Below are positions 1-9,551 of a DNA stretch of 64,000 nt, in pieces. The stretch is taken from NCBI GenBank assembly GCA_017305935.1, contig JAFKJU010000005.1, positions 62,001-126,000 of the forward strand, given 5' to 3'. The notes beneath the pieces were generated by a model. That model was given only the letters and a program-made list of their open reading frames with translations, was not told the DNA's origin and made no database searches. Position 1 is the first letter of the stretch. The number at the start of each line of letters is the position of its first letter. This stretch comes from Hyphomicrobiales bacterium. Its GTDB lineage: Bacteria; Pseudomonadota; Alphaproteobacteria; Rhizobiales; Rhizobiaceae. A program made the translations under genes and the position numbers.

Positions 1-1
1 G

Positions 2-1063
2 ATGGAGCCGAAGGAGCAGCGCAAGGTCGATCCCTTCATCATCTACGGCATGGCCGCCGCCGATATGGCGCTCGCCGACGCCAACTGGCATCCTGAGACC
101 GACGAGGACCAGATCGCCACCGGCGTGCTGATCGGCTCGGGCATCGGCGGCCTCGAAGGCATTGTTGAGGCTGGCTATACGCTGCGCGACAAGGGGCCGC
201 GCCGCATTTCGCCTTTCTTCATTCCCGGCCGGCTGATCAATCTCGTCTCGGGCCAGGTTTCGATCCGCCACAAGCTGCGCGGTCCCAATCACGCGGTCGT
301 CACCGCCTGCTCGACCGGCGCGCACGCCATCGGCGACGCCGCCCGGCTGATTGCCCTGGGTGACGCCGACGTCATGGTCGCCGGCGGCGCGGAATCGCCG
401 ATCTGCCGCATTTCGCTGGCCGGTTTCGCCGCCTGCAAGGCACTCTCCACCCAGCACAACGACGACCCGCAAAAGGCCTCGCGCCCCTATGACAAGGACC
501 GTGACGGTTTCGTCATGGGCGAGGGCGCTGGAATCGTCGTCCTCGAGGAGCTGGAGCATGCGCTGGCGCGCGGTGCGAAGATCTACGCCGAAGTGGTCGG
601 CTACGGCCTCTCGGGCGACGCCTTCCACATCACAGCGCCGTCCGAGGACGGCGAGGGCGCCTATCGCTGCATGGCCATGGCGTTGAAGCGCGCCGGCCTG
701 ACGCCTGCCGATATCGACTATGTCAACGCCCACGGCACCTCGACCATGGCCGATACCATCGAGCTCGGCGCCGTCGAGCGCCTGGTCGGCGACGCCGCCG
801 CGCGCATCTCCATGTCCTCGACGAAGTCAGCCACCGGCCATCTGCTGGGCGCGGCGGGCGCGATCGAGGCCATTTTCGCCACGCTCGCCATTCGCGACAA
901 CATCGTGCCGCCGACCCTCAACCTCGACAATCCCGAGCGCGAGACGGCCATCGATCTGGTGCCGCACAAGGCGCGGGAGCGCGAGGTGAACGTTGCCGTG
1001 TCGAATTCCTTCGGCTTCGGCGGCACCAACGCATCGCTGGTGCTCCGCCGCTATCAGAACTGA
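2..1063 (+). CDS. fabF: Beta-ketoacyl-ACP synthase II, 5'-truncated by the window edge
   Basis: Condenses malonyl-ACP with acyl-ACP in cytoplasmic type II fatty-acid synthesis. The visible 353 residues contain the thiolase-fold catalytic set: Cys103 in TACSTGAHAIG, His244 in NAHGTST, Lys275 and His280 in STKSATGHLLGAAG, and the C-terminal glycine-rich NSFGFGGTNA. In E. coli FabF the active Cys lies near residue 163, so about 60 residues should lie upstream. The Met codon at position 2 is therefore internal, not the start. mltG follows on the same strand, as in the usual rhizobial acpP-fabF-mltG order; acpP would be just outside the window. FabB is the main alternative, but the order favours FabF. 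Confidence 0.95.
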   Translation: MEPKEQRKVDPFIIYGMAAADMALADANWHPETDEDQIATGVLIGSGIGGLEGIVEAGYTLRDKGPRRISPFFIPGRLINLVSGQVSIRHKLRGPNHAVVTACSTGAHAIGDAARLIALGDADVMVAGGAESPICRISLAGFAACKALSTQHNDDPQKASRPYDKDRDGFVMGEGAGIVVLEELEHALARGAKIYAEVVGYGLSGDAFHITAPSEDGEGAYRCMAMALKRAGLTPADIDYVNAHGTSTMADTIELGAVERLVGDAAARISMSSTKSATGHLLGAAGAIEAIFATLAIRDNIVPPTLNLDNPERETAIDLVPHKAREREVNVAVSNSFGFGGTNASLVLRRYQN

Positions 1064-1079
1064 CGGTTGGCCCTGCAAA

Positions 1080-1120
1080 GATTTCCCGGCAAAAGCGTAG
1101 AGCGGTTTTGCCGGAATTGC
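1080..1120. repeat. Palindromic intergenic repeat, copy A
   Basis: Lies between fabF and mltG. CCGGCAAAA (1086-1094) and TTTTGCCGG (1106-1114) form a perfect 9-bp stem, followed by GGAATTGC. The core GCAAAA-N11-TTTTGC has the same spacing as copies at 2476, 22268 and (reverse orientation) 26645. It lacks the GTC that separates inner and outer arms in the other copies. It could act as an mRNA hairpin between the two genes, but no T-run follows, so it is not a clear terminator. Confidence 0.7.
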
Positions 1121-1243
1121 TTTTCAAAAGAGGGCGGGCCGTTTTGGTCACGATTGCCTGGAGCGGCGCGGTCGCTTCCTGAACCTGTTTTTTGCCGCAT
1201 TGGTTAGCCAAACACCGCCGATGCGAAATGAAGAGGATTGCCG

Positions 1244-2476
1244 GTGAGCGATACGAACCAGAATGGCGAAACGGGTTTCGGCCGGGACGGTGCTTCGGGC
1301 GCCAAGGGTCCGATCATTCCCAAATCCGCCAACGAGGCGCTTCGGCCGGAGCGGGTTCCCGATCCGCCGCGCCGCTCGCGCAAGGCGCGCAGCCAGCTGG
1401 TGATTTTCCTGAATTTCCTGATGACGCTGGTCGTGTTCGTCTCGGCCGCCGCGGTCTTCGCATTCTATTATGCCGTCTCCACCTATCAGGCGCCGGGGCC
1501 GCTGGAAACCAACACCAATTTCATCGTGCGCAACGGCGCGGGCTTGGCCGAGATCGCCTCCAGCCTGGAGCGCAACGACATCGTCTCCGACGGGCGTATC
1601 TTCCGCTATATGACCGCGACCTATCTCAAGGACAACGAATCGCTGAAGGCCGGCGAATACGAGATCAAGGCCGGCGCCTCCATGAAGGAAATCATGGAGC
1701 TGCTGAAATCCGGCAAGTCGATCCTCTATTCCATCTCCTTCCCCGAGGGCTTGACGGTGCGCCAGATGTATCGCCGTCTCGCCGACGATCCCGTGCTCGA
1801 AGGCGAGGTGCCGAACGACATGCCCGCCGAAGGCAGCCTGCGTCCCGATACCTATAAATTCTCGCGCGGCACCAAGCGCGGCGAGATCGTCGAGCAGATG
1901 CTGGCGGCGCAGGAAAAGCTGATCGACCAGATCTGGGACAAGCGCGATGCCAGCGTTCCGATCAAGTCGAAGGAGGATTTCGTCACGCTCGCCTCCATCG
2001 TCGAGAAGGAGACCGGCAAGGCCGACGAGCGCGCCCACGTGGCTTCGGTCTTCATCAACCGGTTGGCGCGCGGCATGCGCCTGCAATCCGACCCAACGGT
2101 GATCTACGGCCTGTTCGGCGGTGACGGCAAGCCCGCCGACCGGCCGATCTACCAGTCCGACCTGCAGAAGGACACGCCGTTCAATACCTACAAGATCAAG
2201 GGCCTGCCACCGGCGCCGATCGCCAATCCCGGCCGGGCGGCTCTGGAAGCGGTCGCCAATCCCTGGCGCACCGAAGACCTCTATTTTGTGGCGGATGGCA
2301 CCGGCGGCCATGTGTTCGCGGCGACGCTGGACGAGCACAACGCCAATGTCCGCCGCTGGCGCAAGCTGGAGGCCGACCGTGGCGGCGATCCGAACGTCGC
2401 CGTCGACGGCCAGCCCGCCGATCAGGCCGACCCGACCGCCACGCCGGCTTCCGGCAAGAAGAAAACGACGAACTAG
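1244..2476 (+). CDS. mltG: Endolytic murein transglycosylase MltG
   Basis: Inner-membrane lytic transglycosylase that cuts nascent glycan strands and limits their length during peptidoglycan synthesis. A disordered N-terminus is followed by one membrane helix (about residues 45-70), then a periplasmic YceG domain. The domain shows the catalytic-Glu motif IVEKETG, FINRL, DPTVIYG and the C-terminal NTYKIKGLPPAPIANPG block. I chose GTG at 1244 because AAGAGG (1231-1236) sits 7 nt upstream; the in-frame TTG at 1238 is too close to that site. The tail after about residue 385 is low-complexity (Pro/Ala/Lys). Downstream are a repeat element and yicC. Length (410 aa) is normal for rhizobia. Confidence 0.95.
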   Translation: MSDTNQNGETGFGRDGASGAKGPIIPKSANEALRPERVPDPPRRSRKARSQLVIFLNFLMTLVVFVSAAAVFAFYYAVSTYQAPGPLETNTNFIVRNGAGLAEIASSLERNDIVSDGRIFRYMTATYLKDNESLKAGEYEIKAGASMKEIMELLKSGKSILYSISFPEGLTVRQMYRRLADDPVLEGEVPNDMPAEGSLRPDTYKFSRGTKRGEIVEQMLAAQEKLIDQIWDKRDASVPIKSKEDFVTLASIVEKETGKADERAHVASVFINRLARGMRLQSDPTVIYGLFGGDGKPADRPIYQSDLQKDTPFNTYKIKGLPPAPIANPGRAALEAVANPWRTEDLYFVADGTGGHVFAATLDEHNANVRRWRKLEADRGGDPNVAVDGQPADQADPTATPASGKKKTTN

Positions 2477-2519
2477 CAATTCCAGCAAAAGTGTGCAGCG
2501 GTTTTGCGTCCGGAACTGC
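2476..2519. repeat. Palindromic intergenic repeat, copy B
   Basis: Nested inverted repeat between mltG and yicC. The outer arms are GCAATTCC (2476-2483) and GGAACTGC (2512-2519), with one mismatch. The inner arms are GCAAAA (2485-2490) and TTTTGC (2502-2507). The central stretch GTGTGCAGCGG is repeated exactly, in reverse orientation, at 26645-26668. All offsets match copy C (22268-22311), although the bases of the arms differ. The first bases overlap the mltG stop codon. Confidence 0.8.
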
Positions 2520-2544
2520 GACAAAACAAACACCAGGGGTTTCC

Positions 2545-3432
2545 ATGTCTTTGCAGTCCATGACCGGCTTTGCGCGGCGCGAGGGAACGGTCGGCCGTTA
2601 TCGCTGGGTATGGGAGCTGCGCTCCGTCAACGGCAAGGGGCTGGATTTCCGCCTGCGCCTGCCGCCGGGCTTCGAGCGGCTGGAAGCCGATGTTCGCCGC
2701 CTGTTGTCGGAAGCCTTTTCGCGCGGCAACATGCAGGTGTCTCTGAGCGTCTCGGCCAGCGACGCGCCGCTCGCCGCCGTTATCAATCGCGACGCGCTGG
2801 CGGCCCTTTTGACCCTGCGCGGCGAACTCGGCGACTTGATCGACTCGGCGCCGCTGCGCCTCGATAGCCTGCTGTCGATCCGCGGCATCGTCGATTTTCG
2901 TGAGGTTGAGGAAGATACGGCCGAGACAGAAAGTCGCGATGCCGCCATTCTCGATGGCTTCGCGGCCGCCCTTGCCGATCTCGGCGACATGCGCCGCCGC
3001 GAGGGCGAGACGCTGGCCGGCCTGCTGCAAGGCCAGATCGCGAAAATCGCCGAATTGGCTGCGACCGTCGAACAGGATCCGTCGCGCACGCCGGAAGAGA
3101 TCGCCCGGCGCCTGACCGCCCAGGTCGCCGCGCTGCTGGAGGCCGCGCCGTCGCTGGATCGCGACCGGTTGCATCAGGAGGCCGCCGTGCTCGCCACCAA
3201 GGCCGACCTGCGCGAGGAGATCGACCGGCTGACGTCCCATGTCGCCGCTGCTCGCGAACTGATCGCCAGGGGCGGGCCGGTCGGTCGCAAGCTGGATTTC
3301 CTGGCACAGGAATTTAACCGGGAATCGAATACCATCTGTTCGAAATCGAATTCGGCGGCCGTGACGGCGGCCGGCATCGAGCTGAAAGTGGTCATCGATC
3401 AGTTCCGCGAACAGGTTCAGAATCTGGAGTAA
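2545..3432 (+). CDS. yicC: YicC-family endoribonuclease
   Basis: Member of the YicC/YloC family, whose E. coli member is described as an endoribonuclease acting on small RNAs. Family hallmarks are the N-terminal SMTGFAR, the KGLDFRLRLPPGFE segment, and the C-terminal block around GRKLDFLAQEFNRE and NTICSKS. The ATG at 2545 starts MSLQSMTGFAR and follows the ribosome site CAGGGG; an in-frame ATG at 2491 lies inside the upstream repeat and is rejected. Length is 295 aa, typical. It ends 3 nt before gmk, so the two are probably translated from one message, a pairing seen in many bacteria. Cytoplasmic. Confidence 0.93.
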   Translation: MSLQSMTGFARREGTVGRYRWVWELRSVNGKGLDFRLRLPPGFERLEADVRRLLSEAFSRGNMQVSLSVSASDAPLAAVINRDALAALLTLRGELGDLIDSAPLRLDSLLSIRGIVDFREVEEDTAETESRDAAILDGFAAALADLGDMRRREGETLAGLLQGQIAKIAELAATVEQDPSRTPEEIARRLTAQVAALLEAAPSLDRDRLHQEAAVLATKADLREEIDRLTSHVAAARELIARGGPVGRKLDFLAQEFNRESNTICSKSNSAAVTAAGIELKVVIDQFREQVQNLE

Positions 3433-3435
3433 ACC

Positions 3436-4104
3436 ATGAGTGCCGCGACAAGCGCCAACCTAGTCCCGATTGCCCGCCGTGGCCTGATGCTGGTGATTTC
3501 ATCGCCCTCCGGCGCCGGCAAGTCGACGATCGCGCGCACGCTGCTGGAAACCGACAAGGGCATCGGCCTGTCGGTCAGCGTCACCACCCGCCAGCGCCGC
3601 CCCAGCGAAATCGCCGGTGTGCATTATCATTTCGTCTCGGCCCGTGAATTCGAGCGGTTGCGCGATTCCAACTCGCTGCTGGAATGGGCCGAGGTGCACG
3701 GCAATTTCTACGGCACGCCGCGCGAGCCGGTCGAGGCCGCCATGGCCGAGGGCCGCGACATGCTGTTCGACATCGACTGGCAGGGCGCCCAGCAGCTTCA
3801 GGAGAAGATGGCGAGCGACGTCGTCTCGATCTTCGTGCTGCCGCCGACCATGACCGAGCTGCAATCGCGCCTGCACCGCCGCGCCGAGGACTCGGAAGAG
3901 GTTATCCGCACCCGGCTGATCAATTCCCGCGCCGAAATCGGCCATTGGGAAGAATACGATTACGTCATCATCAACGACGACCTGAACTCGGCCTTCGACG
4001 CCGTGCAGTCCATCGTCAAGGCCGAGCGCCTGAAACGCACCCGCCGCCTCGGCATGGGCGGTTTCGTGCAGCAGCTTCTGGAAGAAGAACCGGATCTGAA
4101 GTAG
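3436..4104 (+). CDS. gmk: Guanylate kinase
   Basis: Phosphorylates GMP to GDP with ATP in purine nucleotide synthesis. The P-loop is at residues 23-31 (SPSGAGKST). The GMP-binding region follows as [21 protein letters not shown] and the lid includes [16 protein letters not shown]. Length is 222 aa, about 15 more than E. coli because of an N-terminal extension. The gene starts 3 nt after yicC. It is the last gene of the plus-strand block; rsmA converges from the other side across a hairpin-rich spacer. Confidence 0.96.
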   Translation: MSAATSANLVPIARRGLMLVISSPSGAGKSTIARTLLETDKGIGLSVSVTTRQRRPSEIAGVHYHFVSAREFERLRDSNSLLEWAEVHGNFYGTPREPVEAAMAEGRDMLFDIDWQGAQQLQEKMASDVVSIFVLPPTMTELQSRLHRRAEDSEEVIRTRLINSRAEIGHWEEYDYVIINDDLNSAFDAVQSIVKAERLKRTRRLGMGGFVQQLLEEEPDLK

Positions 4105-4161
4105 GGCGTCGGTCCCTCTTGCGGTGAATGCCGCATTCTATCAACGTCTGCTATTGGAAAA

Positions 4162-4249
4162 GAGAAGTATAGCCGTTGCGGCAACTCTTCTCCCCTAGGG
4201 AGACGATGCCCGAAGGGCAGATGGGGGGCGCTTGCCCCCAGCCTGTCTC
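4162..4249. terminator. Hairpin cluster between convergent gmk and rsmA
   Basis: Three nested or adjacent dyads: GAGAAG (4162-4167) with CTTCTC (4187-4192) enclosing GCCG/CGGC; an outer GAGAC (4200-4204) with GTCTC (4245-4249); and inside the latter GGGGGC (4224-4229) GCTT GCCCCC (4234-4239). The right outer arm overlaps the rsmA stop codon. There is no long T-run, so bidirectional termination is inferred from the convergent position and strong stems. Confidence 0.5.
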
Positions 4250-5075
4250 AAAGACAATTCGCCAGCGTCACGAATTCCTCGACCGACAGCGTCTCGGCCC
4301 GCCGCTGCGGATCGATGCCGGCCTTGGTCAGCAGCGCTTCGCCGCCGAGGGATTTGACACTCTGGCGCAGCATCTTGCGGCGCTGGCCGAAGGCGGCCTG
4401 GGTCACGCGCTCCAGCTTCGCCACATCGCAGTGCAGCGGCTCGGGGTTCGGCGTCAGATGCACGACGGATGAGGTCACCTTGGGCGGCGGCGTAAACGCC
4501 TGCGGCGGCACGTCGAAGGCCATATGCGCCCGTGTGCGCCAGCCGCAGAGTACGCCCAGGCGGCCGTAATGGTCGTCGTCCTCGCGGGCGACGATGCGCT
4601 GGCCGACTTCCTTCTGGAACATCAGCGTCAGCGATTGCCAGAACGGCGGCCACTCTTTCGGCAGCAGCCAGTTGACCAGCAACTGCGTGCCGACATTGTA
4701 GGGCAGGTTGGCGATGATGCGCACCGGGCCTTCCGGCGCCAAAGCCTCGAAATCCGTCTTGAGCGCATCGCCTTCGATCACTTCCAGCCGGCCGGGATAA
4801 TGGTCGGCGACTTCGGCGAGCGCCGGCAGGCAGCGCGCGTCGCGCTCGACGGCGATCACCTTCTTGGCGCCCAGCGCCAGGATGGCGCGCGTCAGCCCGC
4901 CCGGTCCCGGTCCCACCTCGAACACCGTCACGCCCTCCAAAGGGCCGGCGGTGCGGGCGATCTTCTGGGTCAGGTTGAGATCGAGCAGAAAATTCTGGCC
5001 GAGCGCCTTGCGCGCGTCGAGCCCGTGCCGCTGGATGACATCCCTCAGCGGCGGTAGTCCGTCCAAAGCGGCCAT
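4248..5075 (-). CDS. rsmA: 16S rRNA dimethyladenosine transferase
   Basis: KsgA family: dimethylates the two adjacent adenines near the 3' end of 16S rRNA with S-adenosylmethionine, late in small-subunit assembly. Motifs are LGQNFL (residues 25-30), the SAM-binding [10 protein letters not shown] (53-62), and the catalytic NLPYN (123-127). Length is 275 aa, normal. Its ATG overlaps the pdxA stop by one base, so translation is probably coupled. It is the last gene of the lptF-lptG-lptD-surA-pdxA-rsmA run; the surA-pdxA-rsmA order is the classical one also found in enterics. Confidence 0.96.
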   Translation of the reverse strand: MAALDGLPPLRDVIQRHGLDARKALGQNFLLDLNLTQKIARTAGPLEGVTVFEVGPGPGGLTRAILALGAKKVIAVERDARCLPALAEVADHYPGRLEVIEGDALKTDFEALAPEGPVRIIANLPYNVGTQLLVNWLLPKEWPPFWQSLTLMFQKEVGQRIVAREDDDHYGRLGVLCGWRTRAHMAFDVPPQAFTPPPKVTSSVVHLTPNPEPLHCDVAKLERVTQAAFGQRRKMLRQSVKSLGGEALLTKAGIDPQRRAETLSVEEFVTLANCL

Positions 5076-6091
5076 CAGCCTTCCTTCTTCGATGTGGCGG
5101 CCAGTTCGCCGGCAAGCCGCAACGCCGCGATCAGGCTGTCGGCCTTGGCCGCGCCGGTGCCGGCCAGCGAGAAGGCGGTGCCATGGTCCGGCGAGGTGCG
5201 GATGAAGGGCAGGCCGAGCGTGGCATTGACCGAATCGTCGAAACCCAGCGCCTTGGCGGGAATCAGCGCCTGGTCGTGATACATGCAGATGGCGACGTCA
5301 TAGGTGGCGCGCGCCGCATCGTGGAACATGGTGTCGGCCGGCAGCGGCCCCCGCGCATCGATGCCCTCGGCTTGCAGCGCGGCAATCGCCGGGCGGATGA
5401 CGGCGTCGTCCTCGCGCCCCATCGTGCCGTTCTCGCCGGCATGGGGATTGAGGCCAGAGATCGCCAGCCGCGGCGCGGCGATGCCGAAACGGTCGCGCAG
5501 GTCGGCATGGGCGATGCGGCAGGTGTCGAGGATCAGCTCGGTCGTCAGCGCCGCGGGCACCGCGCTCAGCGCGATGTGGATGGTGACCGGCACGGCCCGC
5601 AGTTTTGGGCCGGCGAGCAGCATGACCGGCAACAGCGGCTTGCCGATGGCGCGCGTGGCGAGGTCGGCCAGGAATTCCGTATGTCCGGGAAAAGCGAAGC
5701 CGGCCTCATACAGCACCGCCTTGGCGATGGGATTGGTGACGACGGCAGCGGTTTGCCCACCGATGGTCAGCGCGACCGCCATCTCGATGGCGGCGATAGT
5801 GCCGCGTGCCGTCTTCGAATCCGGCTGGCCGGGCGTGACGGTCGCACCGGCCGCGATCGGCAGGACGGGCAGGGCATCGGCGAAGATGGCCGCGGCGCTT
5901 GCCGGGTCGGCCTCGCGCAACGGCACATCGCGCCCGAGCGTTTTCGCACGGGCGGCCAGCACGTCGGGATCGCCGAGATAGAGGAAGGGCGGCAGGTTCA
6001 GCGCCGCCCGGTTTTCCCAGGCGGCCAGCGTAATGTCGGGGCCGACCCCAGCGGGGTCGCCCTGGGTCAAGGCGAGGGGTGGCATCGTCAT
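5075..6091 (-). CDS. pdxA: 4-hydroxythreonine-4-phosphate dehydrogenase
   Basis: NAD-dependent step of the DXP-dependent pyridoxal-phosphate pathway, oxidising 4-phosphohydroxy-L-threonine. Family blocks are [13 protein letters not shown] at the N-terminus, [46 protein letters not shown] and TSPDHGTAF; the His and Asp residues in the last three bind the metal. Length is 338 aa. Two start codons, at 6091 and 6085, are equally possible (the protein begins MTM). It sits 6 nt after the surA-like gene and overlaps rsmA by one base. Confidence 0.95.
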   Translation of the reverse strand: MTMPPLALTQGDPAGVGPDITLAAWENRAALNLPPFLYLGDPDVLAARAKTLGRDVPLREADPASAAAIFADALPVLPIAAGATVTPGQPDSKTARGTIAAIEMAVALTIGGQTAAVVTNPIAKAVLYEAGFAFPGHTEFLADLATRAIGKPLLPVMLLAGPKLRAVPVTIHIALSAVPAALTTELILDTCRIAHADLRDRFGIAAPRLAISGLNPHAGENGTMGREDDAVIRPAIAALQAEGIDARGPLPADTMFHDAARATYDVAICMYHDQALIPAKALGFDDSVNATLGLPFIRTSPDHGTAFSLAGTGAAKADSLIAALRLAGELAATSKKEG

Positions 6092-6097
6092 CTCGGA

Positions 6098-7033
6098 TCA
6101 GTAATAGACGATGCGGGCCTTCTTGCGCAGGTCGTCGAGGTATTTTTCCTCGCGCGGATTCTTGCCGTTCTTTTCCTTGCCGAGATCTTCGGCGCGGAAC
6201 ACGACTTCGGCGGCGTAGTCGTCATTGACCTGACGCTTGTTGCAGATCGCCAGATATTCGACGCCGCGCTCGGTGACGCGGGTGCCGGTGGTCACGCCAT
6301 TGGCCTTCTCGATCAAAGGCTTCCAGTCGGCGGGCAATTCGGGCTCGAGGACGCGGCCGAGGCTGCGGATCGAAACGTCCTTCATCGTCGCGGCGAACAC
6401 CTTCGCCTGCTCGCAGCCGGGGAACTTGGCGCGCGAGGCTTCCGCCTCGGCCTTGCGCTTGCCGGTGATGCCCTTCTTGGAGGCGGGCACGACGAAGATC
6501 ACCTGCTGCAGCACATATTCGGTGGTAACCGGCTTTTCCTTGCTCTGCAGCATGCGGGTTACGGCTTCCTGGTTCGACATGCCACCGCTGGAGCGGCTGT
6601 TGAGCACGCGCGGCCAGCTCATCGACACCGCGATATACGCCTTGAAATGGTCGACACCGACGCCGGCCTTTTCGATGATCTGCGTCATCTGCGGCACGGA
6701 CAGCTTATTGCTGGCCGCGAAGCGGGCGAAGGCGGCATCGACGTCCTGGGTCGAAACCGACATGCCGGCGCGGGCGATTTCCTGGCGCTTGAGCGATTCC
6801 TCGACGAGTTGCTCCTTGGCCAGCTTGTTCAGATCGCCCTTCTGGCGCTGCAGACGTAGGAACGCGACGCGCCGGGCGATGTCGCCATTGGTAATGACGG
6901 CCTTATTGACCGTGATGCTGACCTGGCTGGTGGCGGCGAAGGCCGCGCGCGGCGCCGGATCTGCCACCACGGCCAGAGCCAGGGCCGCGGCGCCGAACAT
7001 CAGGGCGCGCATCGGTTTGCATGCGGATATCAT
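6098..7033 (-). CDS. SurA-like periplasmic chaperone / parvulin-type PPIase
   Basis: Probable helper for folding outer-membrane proteins in the periplasm. It has an N-terminal signal peptide with an Ala-rich core ending near AFAAT, then a SurA-type N-terminal helical domain (about residues 40-175), then a weakly conserved parvulin-like region (about 180-270, starting near TEYVLQQVIFVV). The ATG at 7033 is preceded by GAGGA; a longer frame exists upstream but runs into non-coding sequence. Position directly before pdxA and rsmA matches surA in other proteobacteria. The parvulin domain is divergent, so isomerase activity is uncertain and a pure chaperone role is possible. Length is 311 aa, shorter than E. 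coli SurA, which has two PPIase domains. Confidence 0.8.
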   Translation of the reverse strand: MISACKPMRALMFGAAALALAVVADPAPRAAFAATSQVSITVNKAVITNGDIARRVAFLRLQRQKGDLNKLAKEQLVEESLKRQEIARAGMSVSTQDVDAAFARFAASNKLSVPQMTQIIEKAGVGVDHFKAYIAVSMSWPRVLNSRSSGGMSNQEAVTRMLQSKEKPVTTEYVLQQVIFVVPASKKGITGKRKAEAEASRAKFPGCEQAKVFAATMKDVSIRSLGRVLEPELPADWKPLIEKANGVTTGTRVTERGVEYLAICNKRQVNDDYAAEVVFRAEDLGKEKNGKNPREEKYLDDLRKKARIVYY

Positions 7034-7174
7034 GAATTTTCCTCGCTTCTGCGGGTGGACAGATGCTGTCGCAGCCCCCCGAAATTTTGGCGGGACTTTA
7101 CAATATACGGGGTCACATGCGCAATCCTCGCGGCAAAACAATGACCGGCGCGCCATTTTCATAGCCGAACGCAA

Positions 7175-7195
7175 ACGGGCCCCAAGCGGGCCCGT
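7175..7195 (-). terminator. Hairpin between lptD and the surA-like gene
   Basis: ACGGGCCC (7175-7182), a 5-nt loop, GGGCCCGT (7188-7195): a perfect 8-bp GC-rich stem about 25 nt past the lptD stop. On the minus strand it is followed by TTTGCG, a short T-run only. It may be a weak terminator or attenuator that lowers expression of surA-pdxA-rsmA relative to the lpt genes. Confidence 0.5.
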
Positions 7196-7220
7196 CGCGC
7201 AATTCAGGCGGAATGGCGGA

Positions 7221-9551
7221 TCAGTCGCCGATGCGGATGTCGCCGAGCGTGCGGAAGCTGAGCCTTGCCGCGACGGTCCAGTCGTTGGCGGCGGTGTTGG
7301 CAACGTCGCTCTTGCCGGTAAAGCCGAGCGAGAAGATCGTGCATTCGTCTTCATAGGTGAAGCCGACGCTGCGGCGGCTGACGACGTCGTTGTTCAGATC
7401 CCAGGTCAGGGAGCCGTAAACCGAGACATATTGGGTCAGCTTGACCCTGCCGGATGTCTGCAGTTCCGAGTTGACTTCCGTCGAGCCGTATTTCGGCTGC
7501 GGCTCGATATGGGTGTAGGTCAGGCTCGTCTGGAAGCGATCGTTGCCATAGCCGATGGTCGTGCCGGTGCGCATCGGCTCGAAATTGTCCTTGTCGAAGC
7601 GGCTGGTGGCGGCAAGCGACAGGCCGAAGGGCGTGGTGGCGCCGATCATGCCGACGAAGTCGGAAACATCGTCTTCCAGGCCGGAATTGGCGCCGGCATA
7701 GACGAGATCGTCGGTGGCGAACGAGTTCTTGCCGCCAAGCTGGTACGATTGGCCGAAAATGCCGTTCAGCGTATAGCCGTTGTCGAAGCTGCCGGTATAG
7801 CGCAGGCCGATATTGGCGCGCGTGCCGCCCTCGATGCGATCGAAGCCGGAGAACTTGTCACGCTCGAACAGGTTGGTGGCGTCGAAGACGAAGCTCTGCG
7901 CATCCTCGTTCGGCAGCATGCCGGCCAGAGGTTCGTCAGGGCGCATGAAGATCTGGGCGATGGGTTCGATCACATGCGTGCTGTTGCTGGTCGAGATCAG
8001 GAAGGGATAGCGCGCTTCCAGGCCAGCCGTGGCCATGCCGCGCGTATTGGCATCGCTGCCCTCGAAACCGCCGGTATAGACATAATTCGCGGGGTCGATC
8101 AGGTTCGGCGCGGTCATGTCGACGTTCATGACATCGCCGCGCAGCGCCAGGATCGGCGTCAGCAACAACCCGCCGGGGGTGACGAAGGTGCGTTTCCATT
8201 CCGCTTCCGTCGACATGCGCGCCATGCGCCCGTCGAGACCGCGGAAGCGATCGAAGCCGTCGACCGAGTAGACATCGGCGCGATTGCGATAGATGTTGGT
8301 GAAGTTCATGTCGATCGACAACTCGCCGCCGAGGACCGGCTGCGGCGCATAATAGCTGTAGTCGATGACCGGCGCGGCGATCGCCTGCTTCTCTTCATCC
8401 GCGCTCGTCAGCGACGCATCCTGGATGTCGAAGTAAAAGGCGCGCATGTCGAAGCTGTTGCGCTTGCCGAGACCGGTCAGATAGGCGGTGCTGGTGTGAA
8501 CGTATTCATCGCCGTTCAACTCGTAGGTGCGCGAAAAATTGTTGTCGGTCTGCGCCATGACGTCCCAGCCGAAAGCCCAGCGCGGATTGATCTGGAAGGC
8601 GCCCTTCGACTGGATCAGGCCGCGGCTGCGCACTTCCGAATCCGAAGTGCCGGGAGAGAAGGTGTCCTCGTTCATCTGGCTGATGCCGGCGGCGCGCACC
8701 GAGAAGGTGCCGTTTTCCAGCCGCTGGCGATATTCGGCGTCGAGCAGGAAACCCTGCTTGGTATAGCCGGTGCCGCTGACCGTCAGATCCTGGCTGTTGG
8801 AAATGACGTAATAATAGGGGACTGTCAGGCCGAAGCCGAGGTTCTGGGCCTGCGACATGCGCGGGAACAGGAAACCGGATTTGCGCTTCACTGTCTGGTC
8901 CGGCACTTCCAGCACCGGAATCCAGGCGATCGGGTGGCCGAGCAGTTCGAAGCGGGCATGCTCCAGGCGAATCGTATGTTTTTCGCCGTTCTGCACCATG
9001 CGCTGGGCCTTCACCTGCCAGAAGGGTGCCCGTTCCGGGTGCTTGGCGCAGGGCAGGCAGGCGGTATAGACGCCGTTGTTCAGCACCATGTCGCGGCCGT
9101 CGATCCGCTCGGCGCTCTCGGCGGCCAGGCGCGTATTGTCGGTCGTCTCGATGCGCAGCGCATTGAGGAAGCCGTTGGCGAAATTGTCGGTGACGTCGAG
9201 CGTCTCGGCATAAAGCCGCGTGCCGTTGGGCTCGACCAGCTCGATGTTGCCGATGGCGGTCATGCGGCCGGTCTTCTGGTTGTACTCGACGCGCTGCGAG
9301 ACCATCTTGTAGCCGGCATAATTGATCTGCACGCCGCCGACGGCGGAAATCCGCTCCGCATCCTTGTCGTAGACGAGTTCGTTGGCCGAGAGCATCAGCT
9401 TGGAGTCGGCCGGAATATTGGGTTCAAGCGATTGAAGACGCGACTGTGCATAGGCTGTGTAAGCCGTGGTGCTCAGATACGCACATACGGACACACCTGT
9501 CAGCAGGACAGCCGTGAGCCGCCTGATCGTTTTGCGGTTGCTTACCGCCAC
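7221..9551 (-). CDS. lptD: LPS-assembly protein LptD
   Basis: Outer-membrane beta-barrel that inserts lipopolysaccharide into the outer leaflet, working with LptE and the periplasmic LptA bridge. A signal peptide (about 1-36, ending AYAQS) is followed by an OstA/LptA-like jellyroll (about residues 50-200, e.g. SANELVYDKDAERISAVGG) and a large C-terminal barrel ending DIRIGD. Length is 776 aa, typical. The start is GTG at 9551, overlapping the lptG TAG stop as TAGTG, with GAGGA about 9 nt upstream. A very long reading frame on the opposite strand is a composition shadow. The gene follows lptF and lptG, so all three LPS transport parts are co-expressed. Confidence 0.95.
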   Translation of the reverse strand: MAVSNRKTIRRLTAVLLTGVSVCAYLSTTAYTAYAQSRLQSLEPNIPADSKLMLSANELVYDKDAERISAVGGVQINYAGYKMVSQRVEYNQKTGRMTAIGNIELVEPNGTRLYAETLDVTDNFANGFLNALRIETTDNTRLAAESAERIDGRDMVLNNGVYTACLPCAKHPERAPFWQVKAQRMVQNGEKHTIRLEHARFELLGHPIAWIPVLEVPDQTVKRKSGFLFPRMSQAQNLGFGLTVPYYYVISNSQDLTVSGTGYTKQGFLLDAEYRQRLENGTFSVRAAGISQMNEDTFSPGTSDSEVRSRGLIQSKGAFQINPRWAFGWDVMAQTDNNFSRTYELNGDEYVHTSTAYLTGLGKRNSFDMRAFYFDIQDASLTSADEEKQAIAAPVIDYSYYAPQPVLGGELSIDMNFTNIYRNRADVYSVDGFDRFRGLDGRMARMSTEAEWKRTFVTPGGLLLTPILALRGDVMNVDMTAPNLIDPANYVYTGGFEGSDANTRGMATAGLEARYPFLISTSNSTHVIEPIAQIFMRPDEPLAGMLPNEDAQSFVFDATNLFERDKFSGFDRIEGGTRANIGLRYTGSFDNGYTLNGIFGQSYQLGGKNSFATDDLVYAGANSGLEDDVSDFVGMIGATTPFGLSLAATSRFDKDNFEPMRTGTTIGYGNDRFQTSLTYTHIEPQPKYGSTEVNSELQTSGRVKLTQYVSVYGSLTWDLNNDVVSRRSVGFTYEDECTIFSLGFTGKSDVANTAANDWTVAARLSFRTLGDIRIGD

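Noticed and set aside
2-4. ATG at position 2 as the fabF start
   Set aside because: The catalytic Cys would be at 103, about 60 residues too early for FabF; the gene simply runs in from outside the window.
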